Positions 56,402 to 64,000 of a stretch of DNA of 64,000 bases are shown in pieces. The notes beneath the pieces were generated by a model. That model made no database searches. It saw only the letters and a program-made list of their open reading frames with translations, and was not told where the DNA came from. A program made the position numbers and the translations under genes. Positions within the stretch are counted from its first letter, which is position 1. Every line of letters begins with the position of its first letter. Source of the DNA: an uncultured Gammaproteobacteria bacterium (lineage in GTDB: Bacteria; Pseudomonadota; Gammaproteobacteria; Eutrophobiales; Eutrophobiaceae); the NCBI GenBank assembly GCA_943788815.1, contig CALSRS010000001.1:124001-188000 (forward strand), given 5' to 3'.

Positions 56402-58194
56402 TGGTCTTTCCCAATATGTAATATCGCCATAAAGGCTGATTGAGGAATTTCAACCGATCCAAACTGCTTCATTCTTTTTTTTCCTTCTTTTTGCTTCTCA
56501 AGTAACTTTCGTTTTCTACTAATATCACCACCATAACATTTTGCCGTAACATTTTTACGCAATGCCTTTACATTTTCACGAGCAACTATTTTTGCACCTA
56601 TTGCTGCTTGAATAGCAACTTCATACATTTGCCGTGGAATAAATTCTTTCATTTTCGAGGCAAGATCCCTTCCCTTACGATCTGCATGATCCTTATGTAC
56701 TATTAAGGATAAGGCATCGACTCTTTCTGCATTAATTAGTATATCCAGCTTCACCAGAGAAGCTGCATTATAGCTTATAAAGCGGTAATCAAATGAAGCA
56801 TAACCTCTGCTGACTGATTTTAAACGGTCAAAAAAATCTAATACCACCTCGCTCATGGGAAGTTCAAATGTTAAAGATATTTGGTTTCCTACGTATAATA
56901 GTTTTTTCTGCACTCCTCTTTTTTCAATACATAAAGTAATTACATTACCTAGAAACTCTTGCGGGACCAGGATATCTGCCTCGATCATAGGCTCCCTAAT
57001 CTCACTAACTTTATCTACACCTGGTAGTTTTGAAGGATTATCAATATGAATTTTCTCTCCCGACGTCATAAGCACTTCGTATATTACAGTTGGCGCAGTT
57101 GTAAGAAGGTTTAAGTTATATTCTCTCTCCAACCTTTCCTGAATTATTTCCATGTGCAACATACCTAAAAATCCACATCGGAAACCAAATCCTAAAGCCT
57201 GTGAGGTTTCTGGTTCAGAATGTAAGGCAGCATCATTGAGACTTAATTTATCAAGCGCATCTCGTAATTCTTCGTAATCATTTGAGTCCACAGGAAATAA
57301 TCCGGCAAATACTCTGGGCTTGATTTTCTGGAATCCTGGCAATTGTTCCGTTGACGGATTTTTAATTGATGTAATTGTGTCCCCAACTGGAGCACCGTGT
57401 ATATCCTTTATCCCTGCTACAACATATCCCACATCTCCAGCTTCAAGACATTTACGAGGAGACCTTTTTGGCGTAAAAACACCAAGCTCATCAAGTTGAT
57501 GATTCAATCCGGTAGACATAATTTTAATTTTATCACCAACGGTCAATTTTCCATCAACCACTCTTACAAGTGAAACCACGCCCAAATAATTGTCAAACCA
57601 AGAATCAATAATCAACGCTTTAACATAGCCATCTGGATTGCCTTCTGGTGGCGGTATTTTTAATACAATGGCTTCCAGTAGTTCGTCGATCCCCTGTCCA
57701 GTTTTAGCACTAACCAACAAGGCGTCTTCAGCCTCCAAACCTATAATCTCTTCAATTTCATTTATTACACGATCTGGTTCTGCGGATGGCAAATCTATTT
57801 TGTTAATTACAGGTATAATTTCCAGATCATTTTCCATCGCTGTAAAGCAATTTGCGACACTTTGGGCCTCTACTCCCTGAGCAGCATCAACTACTAGCAA
57901 TGCACCTTCACAGGCACTCAAAGATCGGGAAACTTCATAACTAAAATCCACATGACCTGGGGTATCAATAAAATTTAGCTTGTAGGTCTTACCGTCGCGA
58001 GATAGATAATTTAGCGAAACACTTTGCGCTTTGATCGTTATTCCACGTTCTCTTTCCAAGTCCATGGAATCTAGCACCTGATTAGACATCTCACGCTCAG
58101 ACAGGCCACCACAAGTCTGTATCAACCTGTCAGCTAGCGTTGATTTACCATGATCGATATGGGCAATAATTGAAAAATTTCTGATTAACTGCAT
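56398..58194 (-). CDS. lepA: Elongation factor 4
   Basis: Ribosomal back-translocase GTPase. The 598 residues start with G1 [17 protein letters not shown]3 [11 protein letters not shown]4 [10 protein letters not shown], and end in the LepA-specific C-terminal domain ([26 protein letters not shown]). Length is normal. A TATAAT at 58293-58298 on the minus strand may be its promoter. Confidence 0.98.
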   Translation of the reverse strand: MQLIRNFSIIAHIDHGKSTLADRLIQTCGGLSEREMSNQVLDSMDLERERGITIKAQSVSLNYLSRDGKTYKLNFIDTPGHVDFSYEVSRSLSACEGALLVVDAAQGVEAQSVANCFTAMENDLEIIPVINKIDLPSAEPDRVINEIEEIIGLEAEDALLVSAKTGQGIDELLEAIVLKIPPPEGNPDGYVKALIIDSWFDNYLGVVSLVRVVDGKLTVGDKIKIMSTGLNHQLDELGVFTPKRSPRKCLEAGDVGYVVAGIKDIHGAPVGDTITSIKNPSTEQLPGFQKIKPRVFAGLFPVDSNDYEELRDALDKLSLNDAALHSEPETSQALGFGFRCGFLGMLHMEIIQERLEREYNLNLLTTAPTVIYEVLMTSGEKIHIDNPSKLPGVDKVSEIREPMIEADILVPQEFLGNVITLCIEKRGVQKKLLYVGNQISLTFELPMSEVVLDFFDRLKSVSRGYASFDYRFISYNAASLVKLDILINAERVDALSLIVHKDHADRKGRDLASKMKEFIPRQMYEVAIQAAIGAKIVARENVKALRKNVTAKCYGGDISRKRKLLEKQKEGKKRMKQFGSVEIPQSAFMAILHIGKDQ

Positions 58195-58292
58195 GTTATT
58201 CCATTACTTATTAAGCTTAGCTATTTACCAACAAAACTGACTTTACTCAGATTTGGCAGATGAGGGCGAATTCTAGTTGATAGTAAGGGGAT

Positions 58293-58298
58293 ATTATA
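58293..58298 (-). promoter_or_regulatory. Possible -10 element of the lepA-lepB-rnc operon
   Basis: Minus-strand TATAAT about 99 bp before the lepA ATG in the 222-bp gap after the glutaredoxin gene. No strong -35 was found at standard spacing. Confidence 0.3.
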
Positions 58299-58416
58299 CT
58301 TATTTTTGACTTGCAGATTGACTACTTTTAACTCTTGAATTGCATTTGAATTGTCGTCAAGTGAAACACATTACATGAGGTATATACAATCCATCAAATA
58401 TGATTATCAAATTTAA

Positions 58417-58650
58417 TCAAGTTGAAATATTCATGAATTTTTTTATTAATTCTGGCTGAAATTGAGTTTCACAAACCACTGTACTTCCAGCTTCAAGAAC
58501 AGGAACACGGGCACCGTAGCGTTGTTTTAGTTCCAGGTCGTTATCAATCATTATTACGTGATGTTGGATATTATGATTATCCAGCTCTGTTTTGAAGCAA
58601 TCACATAGGGGGCAATCAGTCTTACTATATAAAAATAATTCCCTCGTCAT
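58417..58650 (-). CDS. Glutaredoxin-family (DUF836) thiol-disulfide protein
   Basis: A 77-residue thioredoxin-fold protein with the redox motif CPLC in YSKTDCPLCDCFKTEL. The cis-Pro region is GARVPVLEAG, typical of the DUF836 glutaredoxin-like group. It overlaps mucD by 4 bp (ATGA) and lies just before lepA, the same position as in Pseudomonas. Its partner proteins are unknown. Confidence 0.88.
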   Translation of the reverse strand: MTRELFLYSKTDCPLCDCFKTELDNHNIQHHVIMIDNDLELKQRYGARVPVLEAGSTVVCETQFQPELIKKFMNIST

Positions 58651-60080
58651 TTATCATCCAGTTTCAATGCAAGAAAAGTTGGGTTGCCACGACGCTGAAT
58701 TAATATCGGAATCGAACGATTTTTTGGCAATCCCGATACTATATTGTTGAAGACATTGATATTAGCAATTTTCTCATTATTTAGCATCAAGATAACGTCG
58801 CCCTCACGGATGCCTGCATTACTGGCAGGTCCTTCGCTAATCGATTCAACAAGTACACCATAGTCTTCAATCTGCAATTGCTCTCGTTGATCTTGCTTCA
58901 GTTCAGACACCACAACATTGAGAGGGTTAGCGACTTTCTTATCTTCAATCTGTGGTGGAGAAGAATTATTAGCAGTTACATTTTCCGGTAATTCGTCAAT
59001 CGTCACCATTATTTTTTTGGGTTTACCAGCTCGGATGACCTCAACAGCTACGGTCGAGCCTGTCGGAGTGCTTCCGACAATAGGTGGCAAATCAGTATAA
59101 CTTCCAATTTCATGGTTATTAAATTTTACTATCACGTCCCCAACTTCGATATCTGAGCGTTCAGCTGGTGTATCTGGTAGCACCCTTGCCACGAGAGCAC
59201 CTCGAGAGACATCCATACCAAAGGATTCAGCCAGTTCGCGAGTCACATCTTGCATAATAACGCCCAACCATCCACGCGATACCGTGCCTTTATCCCGTAT
59301 TTGATCATAAACGTTTGTTACAACATTAATCGGAACGGCAAAAGATAGGCCCATATATCCCCCATTTCGGCTATAAATCTGAGAATTAACGCCTATGACC
59401 TCACCTTTAAGGTTGAATAAGGGTCCACCAGAATTTCCTGGGTTGATAGCAACATCCGTTTGGATAAATGGCACATAACTATCATTTGGCAAGTTTCGCC
59501 CCATTGCACTAACTATCCCCTGGGTGACTGAATAATCAAAACCAAATGGCGAACCAATTGCCAGGACCCATTCTCCAACTTTTAAACGAGATGAATCTCC
59601 CAATTTTAATACGGGAAGATTTTCACCATCGATTTTTATAACTGCAATATCGCTACGTGGATCTTTGCCTATGACTTTAGCTATAAATTCGCGCCTGTCA
59701 TTGAGTCTGACGATAATTTCATCAGCATCAGAAACAACATGATTGTTAGTAATAATGTATCCATCTTCAGAAATGATAAACCCTGAGCCCAGCGATGAAC
59801 GCTCATTAAATGGCTGTGTATTATCTGGATTTTGTTCTAAAAACTTTTCAAAAAACTCAAATAACGGGCTGTTCTCAGGAATATCCGGAGCATTAAAACG
59901 TCTCTGAGGATTATTCTCCTCCTTCAACGTGGTACTAATATTGACCACTGCGGGAGAGTTATCTTCTATCAGCGCAGAAAAATTCGGTAATTGCTGGGCA
60001 ACAACTGAATTCAATAAAGCGAATAAAACAAATAAAACAAATCCTGAAATTAAACGATATAGATTTATTGCTTGACTCAT
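58647..60080 (-). CDS. mucD: Periplasmic serine protease DegP/MucD
   Basis: HtrA-type protease and chaperone of the periplasm that limits the sigma-E type response. Started at the ATG at 60078-60080, with AAGGA 8 bp upstream, it has 477 residues; an in-frame TTG at 60098 is less likely. A signal peptide ends near residue 28 (NSVVAQ). The triad is H114 (ITNNHVVSD), D144 (DPRSDIAVI) and S217 (INPGNSGGP). Two PDZ domains follow (SRGWLGVIMQD... and VLVESISEGPASNAGIREGD). It is the last gene of the rpoE-mucA-mucB operon; mucC is absent. Confidence 0.95.
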   Translation of the reverse strand: MSQAINLYRLISGFVLFVLFALLNSVVAQQLPNFSALIEDNSPAVVNISTTLKEENNPQRRFNAPDIPENSPLFEFFEKFLEQNPDNTQPFNERSSLGSGFIISEDGYIITNNHVVSDADEIIVRLNDRREFIAKVIGKDPRSDIAVIKIDGENLPVLKLGDSSRLKVGEWVLAIGSPFGFDYSVTQGIVSAMGRNLPNDSYVPFIQTDVAINPGNSGGPLFNLKGEVIGVNSQIYSRNGGYMGLSFAVPINVVTNVYDQIRDKGTVSRGWLGVIMQDVTRELAESFGMDVSRGALVARVLPDTPAERSDIEVGDVIVKFNNHEIGSYTDLPPIVGSTPTGSTVAVEVIRAGKPKKIMVTIDELPENVTANNSSPPQIEDKKVANPLNVVVSELKQDQREQLQIEDYGVLVESISEGPASNAGIREGDVILMLNNEKIANINVFNNIVSGLPKNRSIPILIQRRGNPTFLALKLDDK

Positions 60081-60103
60081 AATTTTTTCCTTATACAACT
60101 GTA

Positions 60104-61081
60104 TTAGTTATTGGGCACAACAGAATCTGCCATTCTGACTACTGTGGGCTGTGGCACTTCACCAATCGCGGTAACCTGAAATCCACCCCTGGTAGTGGAA
60201 TAGACATTTACTCCACCCATATTTAAAGAACCATTATTGATAGGATTAACACTATTAAGTTTCTCTATAAATATAGATACAGTAGAAATTCCGTCCGTAA
60301 AAATCATGTGTTCCATTTTGGGGTCAACATCCGAAGAAACACTTTCGCCAGACACATTGAGTTTAAATCCTTCTGGCATCCAGGTTGTTCGCCATGAATT
60401 GTCTTCAGCTTGACTTTCATTCGCACTTAAAATAGCGCCTTGGTTAAATTGGTGCCAGGTATACTCGTTACCGGTAATTGATGGTTGAAATTCCGCATCA
60501 TCAATTGAATTTCTCACAAGCAATTCTGTAAACATGACTGTTTCAAGGGACCTATCCTCACCATCCAGCATTTCTGACTTGAGCAAGAGATAATTTTCCA
60601 TGTCTATCCATAGTCTATAACCGTATCTAAATTCATCCTTCGGAGAGATGTTTACAACCCATGTATCTCGCCCGGTCACGCGCTCTTCACCTATGGTTGA
60701 AAAATCGTAATACGCTGCAATTAAATCTATAGTCTCAGGTATCCTGCTGGTAAAACCCTGAGTTCGACTACGTTCCACCATGACTTCCTGAGTATCTGGA
60801 AAAATACAGGTAACTGTGTCGTTATTCCGGATTATTTCCCTGGCATGCCCGGTTAATGCAATTAACTTTTCTCTTTCTCCATTCTCATCCCTTTTATGTA
60901 ATATCCGCATGACGTCCATATTTTTCCCACGGGTAAACACGAAAGTTCCTTCATAATCAAGATTTTTAGTCGCATAGACCATTTTGTCTACCAGTTCATC
61001 ACTAGACTGCGCATAAGCCCCAGTCATAGCTAACTGCATGATAGCCATCAATAGTATGCTTGTTACATTATTACTATTCAT
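60104..61081 (-). CDS. mucB: Sigma factor AlgU/RpoE regulator MucB (RseB)
   Basis: Periplasmic sensor that binds the anti-sigma factor and mis-sorted lipids or LPS. The 325 residues have a signal peptide (1-24, ending AYAQ), then MVYATKNLDYEGTFVFTRGKNMDVMRILHKRDENGEREKL, the RseB family start, and the C-terminal domain with FTDGISTVSIFIEK. It overlaps mucA by 8 bp. Confidence 0.93.
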   Translation of the reverse strand: MNSNNVTSILLMAIMQLAMTGAYAQSSDELVDKMVYATKNLDYEGTFVFTRGKNMDVMRILHKRDENGEREKLIALTGHAREIIRNNDTVTCIFPDTQEVMVERSRTQGFTSRIPETIDLIAAYYDFSTIGEERVTGRDTWVVNISPKDEFRYGYRLWIDMENYLLLKSEMLDGEDRSLETVMFTELLVRNSIDDAEFQPSITGNEYTWHQFNQGAILSANESQAEDNSWRTTWMPEGFKLNVSGESVSSDVDPKMEHMIFTDGISTVSIFIEKLNSVNPINNGSLNMGGVNVYSTTRGGFQVTAIGEVPQPTVVRMADSVVPNN

Positions 61082-61643
61082 TCGATCCTGTGGTCACCAT
61101 GTGAACATGCGGGGTGACACCACCAACTCCCATACTGGTTCTATATTCATTATGGTTTAATAGATAACGATTAATACGCAAATCAGATTGCATCTGAACC
61201 TGAACAGGTCTTGCCTCACCAAGTTCAGGTAATTGTAATGGCACACCATATTCTATTGGTGCCTGCGGTAATTGGACTTGTGCAAGGGGTGCAGGTTGAC
61301 TAGTGTGAATTTGTTGTGGCGATTGCATCTGTTGAAACCCAAAAATTGCCATTGCAGCAACAGATGCCGCTACTGCTATACCAGCCAGAGGTTTGGCGTA
61401 GTTTATAAATGTTTTTGGTGTTGGCGCTAATATGGTGGGTTCTAACTGGATGGATGCGGATATTTTTTGGGATAAGGTTAAATCATGATGCTCAGGGATT
61501 CGATTATGAAAACAATCTGATATCAGATGATAACGTAACCAGGTATTTTTAAACTCCTCGTTTTTAATCGAAGTGCCACATGATTTTGATTCCATCTCGC
61601 CATCCATAATGGCGGAAATTTGTTCTTTGATTAGCTCTGTCAT
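61074..61643 (-). CDS. mucA: Anti-sigma factor MucA (RseA)
   Basis: Membrane-spanning anti-sigma factor that holds RpoE/AlgU inactive. The 189 residues have an N-terminal sigma-binding part (QISAIMDGEMESK ... NTWLRYHLISDCFHN), one membrane helix at about 88-106 (PLAGIAVAASVAAMAIFGFQQ), and a Pro/Gln-rich periplasmic end. That is the expected RseA/MucA topology, with site-1 and site-2 protease processing likely as in relatives. Confidence 0.9.
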   Translation of the reverse strand: MTELIKEQISAIMDGEMESKSCGTSIKNEEFKNTWLRYHLISDCFHNRIPEHHDLTLSQKISASIQLEPTILAPTPKTFINYAKPLAGIAVAASVAAMAIFGFQQMQSPQQIHTSQPAPLAQVQLPQAPIEYGVPLQLPELGEARPVQVQMQSDLRINRYLLNHNEYRTSMGVGGVTPHVHMVTTGSNE

Positions 61644-61652
61644 ACTTAAATC

Positions 61653-62234
61653 TCAGTCGTTAATTAATGGGTCTATCTGTTTATCTATCGCTTCACGTGC
61701 CCTGAATATCCTCGAACGCACTGTGCCTATGGGGCAATCCATAGCAACCGCAATTTCTTCATAACTTAATCCTTCCAACTCCCGAAGTGTAATTGCAACT
61801 TTTAAATCCTCAGGTAAATTCTCAATGGCTCGGGCCACTGTTTCCTGAATCTCCTGGGTCAATAACATATTCTCGGGATTCTCTAATTCCTTTAGAGCAG
61901 TCCCCTGGTCAATTTGTTCCATTTCAGTCAAATCTTGTTCGACTCCTGGAAAACGCTTGTTTGCCTGGACAGCAAGAAAATTTTTCGCCGTGTTAACTGC
62001 TATTCTATATAGCCAGGTATAAAAAGCACTGTCTCCCCGGAAATTAGGCATAGCCCGGTAAGCCTTAATGAAGGCTTCCTGTGTGACATCCATAGCATCT
62101 GCATGGTTCCTTACAAACCGCATAGCCAAATTAATTATTCTGGACTGATACTTGATAACGAGTAAATCAAAAGCTGCCTTATCCCCGTTTTTTACCCTAT
62201 TTACCAGTTCTTTATCGGCTTCAAGGTTCCCCAC
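61653..62234 (-). CDS. rpoE: RNA polymerase sigma factor RpoE/AlgU
   Basis: ECF sigma factor for envelope stress. The 193 residues show sigma-2 ([58 protein letters not shown]) and sigma-4 ([35 protein letters not shown]-type text). The downstream mucA-mucB-mucD genes fix its identity. nadB is divergent, as in Pseudomonas. A weak sigma-E-like promoter can be drawn upstream. Confidence 0.96.
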   Translation of the reverse strand: [193 protein letters not shown]

Positions 62235-62351
62235 GACAGTAACCTGAATATGTAATTGTTATTATTGTAATATGGGGTAATTTCATGGCTTTTTTACTTA
62301 TCATTATTATATATGTGGAATAATCTGGATTTTTGATTCCTAGACCTAGTC

Positions 62352-62379
62352 ATAGACGGTAATATATCTAAAAAATTCC
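62352..62379 (-). promoter_or_regulatory. Weak candidate sigma-E-type promoter for rpoE
   Basis: Minus-strand GGAATTT (62373-62379), 16-bp spacer, TCTAT (62352-62356). This resembles GGAACTT-N16-TCTGA with one -35 and two -10 mismatches. RpoE/AlgU autoregulation is known in relatives. The match could be chance. Confidence 0.25.
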
Positions 62380-62450
62380 CTATTTATTTAGTTCATTATC
62401 TTTTAATTCAAGAGCTTAGATTATCATTTAGTTATATTATATTAGATCAT

Positions 62451-64000
62451 ATGAGCAACCAATACCTACATGATGTTTTAATTATCGGAAGTGGCGCGTC
62501 TGGTTTAAGCCTGGCTTTGCAACTTGCTCAGTCATCTGACAATAATATTGCCGTGATTTCCAAGGCCATCATCAGTGAAGGCGCCACCTTTTACGCTCAA
62601 GGCGGGATATCCGCAGTGCTTGATAATCAGGACAGCATAGAATCTCACGTTCAGGATACATTGAAAGTAGGCAATGGGCTATGCGATCCCGAAATCGTAA
62701 AATTTGTTGTTGAAAATGGTTTGGAGAGTATTCAATGGCTAATTGACATAGGCGTAAAATTTACACGTTCATCAGCGTCAGATGGGAATGAATATCATTT
62801 ACATCAAGAAGGCGGACATAGCCATCGCCGTATATTACATTCTGCCGATTCCACCGGTCAGGCGATCGAAAGCACCCTGGAAAGCCGGGTAAGAAATCAT
62901 GCCAATATCGATCTGTTTGAACACCACTCTGCAATTGATCTGATTACCAAACATAAAATGGGTTTAGAAAATAACCGTTGCCATGGCGTTTATGTCCTGG
63001 ACCAACAGTCAGGAAATATAAAAGTATTTCGTGCAAAAACCGTGGTGCTTGCGACAGGTGGAGCGGGGAAAGTCTATCTATATACAAGTAATCCAGATAT
63101 TTGCACCGGAGATGGTATCGCCATGGCCTGGCGAGCTGGATGTGCAATTGCAAATATGGAATTCATTCAATTTCATCCCACCTGTCTTTATCATCCTGAT
63201 GCAAAATCTTTCCTTATTTCTGAAGCCTTACGTGGTGAAGGGGCAAAACTTATACGTCCAGACGGAACGCCTTTTCTTAAACGCTATGATTCACGAGAAG
63301 AACTAGCTCCTAGAGATATTGTTGCTCGGGCAATAGACCATGAAATGAAAAGATTGGGCGCAGACTGCGTCTATCTGGACATCAGTCATCGTGACTGCAA
63401 TTTTATCATTGAACACTTTCCTACCATTTATGCTAAATGTCTGCAATTTGGTTTTGATATTACTAAAGACCCGATCCCTGTCGTACCTGCTGCTCATTAT
63501 ACCTGTGGTGGCGTGATGATAGATAAGCACGGACGAACCGACCTTCCCGGATTATATGCCATAGGTGAGGTTTCATGCTCAGGTCTACATGGTGCCAACC
63601 GCATGGCGAGTAACTCCCTGTTGGAATGTGTGGTATTTGCGCATTCTGCGTACCGAGACATCAAATCTTCTCTAGACTCAACCCCATTGCCACCAGAGTT
63701 AAGCGAATGGGATGAAACTCAGGTCACCAATTCAGATGAAGATGTTGTCGTGTCTCATAACTGGGACGAGATTAGACGTTTTATGTGGGACTATGTTGGC
63801 ATAGTACGTTCAACCAAACGACTAAAACGTGCCCAGAACCGTATACGACTGTTGCAAGCTGAAATTCAAGAATACTATAGTAATTTCAAGGTAACTAACG
63901 ACCTCATTGAGTTACGTAATATCGCTGTTGTCGCGTCGCTGATTATTGACAGTGCCTTATCAAGAAAAGAAAGCCGAGGCCTGCATTATACGATAGATTA
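62451..64000 (+). CDS. nadB: L-aspartate oxidase, C-terminus cut by window edge
   Basis: Flavoprotein for the first step of NAD synthesis, aspartate to iminoaspartate. From the ATG at 62451 the frame stays open to the window end (516 codons of an expected 530-540). The FAD-binding start is [87 protein letters not shown] and [24 protein letters not shown] are all family marks, with the catalytic His/Arg residues present. SRGLHYTID ends the visible part. It is divergent from rpoE, as in Pseudomonas. It lacks a clear Shine-Dalgarno. Confidence 0.97.
   Translation, partial: MSNQYLHDVLIIGSGASGLSLALQLAQSSDNNIAVISKAIISEGATFYAQGGISAVLDNQDSIESHVQDTLKVGNGLCDPEIVKFVVENGLESIQWLIDIGVKFTRSSASDGNEYHLHQEGGHSHRRILHSADSTGQAIESTLESRVRNHANIDLFEHHSAIDLITKHKMGLENNRCHGVYVLDQQSGNIKVFRAKTVVLATGGAGKVYLYTSNPDICTGDGIAMAWRAGCAIANMEFIQFHPTCLYHPDAKSFLISEALRGEGAKLIRPDGTPFLKRYDSREELAPRDIVARAIDHEMKRLGADCVYLDISHRDCNFIIEHFPTIYAKCLQFGFDITKDPIPVVPAAHYTCGGVMIDKHGRTDLPGLYAIGEVSCSGLHGANRMASNSLLECVVFAHSAYRDIKSSLDSTPLPPELSEWDETQVTNSDEDVVVSHNWDEIRRFMWDYVGIVRSTKRLKRAQNRIRLLQAEIQEYYSNFKVTNDLIELRNIAVVASLIIDSALSRKESRGLHYTID

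Overview
The window reads as one continuous piece of a gammaproteobacterial chromosome. Base composition is fairly AT-rich (about 40% GC by eye, uneven). Gene order is strongly Pseudomonas-like. Three conserved neighbourhoods are nearly complete: lapB-lapA-ihfB-rpsA-cmk-aroA-tyrA-pheA-serC-gyrA with mtnA/mtaD beside it; the plsX-fabHDG-acpP-fabF-mltG-tmk-holB-pilZ-tatD fatty-acid cluster with rpmF, yceD, yceF, sppA, rluC and rne upstream; and rpoE(algU)-mucA-mucB-mucD-grx-lepA-lepB-DUF4845-rnc-era-recO-pdxJ with nadB divergent. No rRNA, tRNA, transposase, integrase, phage gene or CRISPR array was found. The exact genus cannot be named from the sequence; a free-living, respiring (periplasmic c-type cytochrome, Tat export, FNR-type sites), possibly aquatic species is an inference.

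Layout. 1-3174: the 5' end of nrdR, glyA, then a divergent pair of a DUF815 ATPase and methylthioinosine phosphorylase. 3189-9682: csiV, mfd, pyrF, lapB, lapA. 9803-20846: ihfB, rpsA, cmk, aroA, tyrA, pheA, serC, gyrA, mtnA, all on the minus strand. 20876-22482: mtaD and a small exported protein. 22617-29848: the least conserved part, with a Tat-exported PhoX-like protein, a universal stress protein, a cytochrome c lipoprotein, a secreted amidohydrolase with a small membrane-anchored partner, a GT-C-type membrane protein and an S4-domain protein. 30082-34491: trpA, trpB, an alpha/beta hydrolase and a class V aminotransferase. 34484-44743: the tatD to yceD fatty-acid cluster. 44845-50503: yceF, sppA, rluC, rne. 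50500-62234: prfC, pdxJ, recO, era, rnc, DUF4845, lepB, lepA, grx, mucD, mucB, mucA, rpoE. 62451-64000: nadB, cut by the window edge.

How the genes work together. mtaD, the MTI phosphorylase and mtnA together encode the deaminating route of methylthioadenosine salvage known from Pseudomonas, although the phosphorylase gene lies about 17 kb away. pheA, tyrA, aroA, trpA and trpB serve aromatic amino acid synthesis. The fab/plsX/acpP genes make fatty acids. rpoE-mucA-mucB-mucD form an envelope-stress sigma factor circuit.

The most interesting signals are: (i) a perfect FNR/Anr box before the cytochrome c lipoprotein and a near-perfect one before the universal stress protein; (ii) a tandem 132-bp repeat that extends the disordered tail of RNase E, plus a hairpin in the rne leader; (iii) two related 12-bp palindromes upstream of acpP and a strong terminator directly after it; (iv) trpBA with unusual signature residues and a structured gap between the two genes; and (v) an accessory block of exported proteins. 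No clearly new multi-gene system is proven. The best candidate for undescribed biology is the block at 22617-27827.
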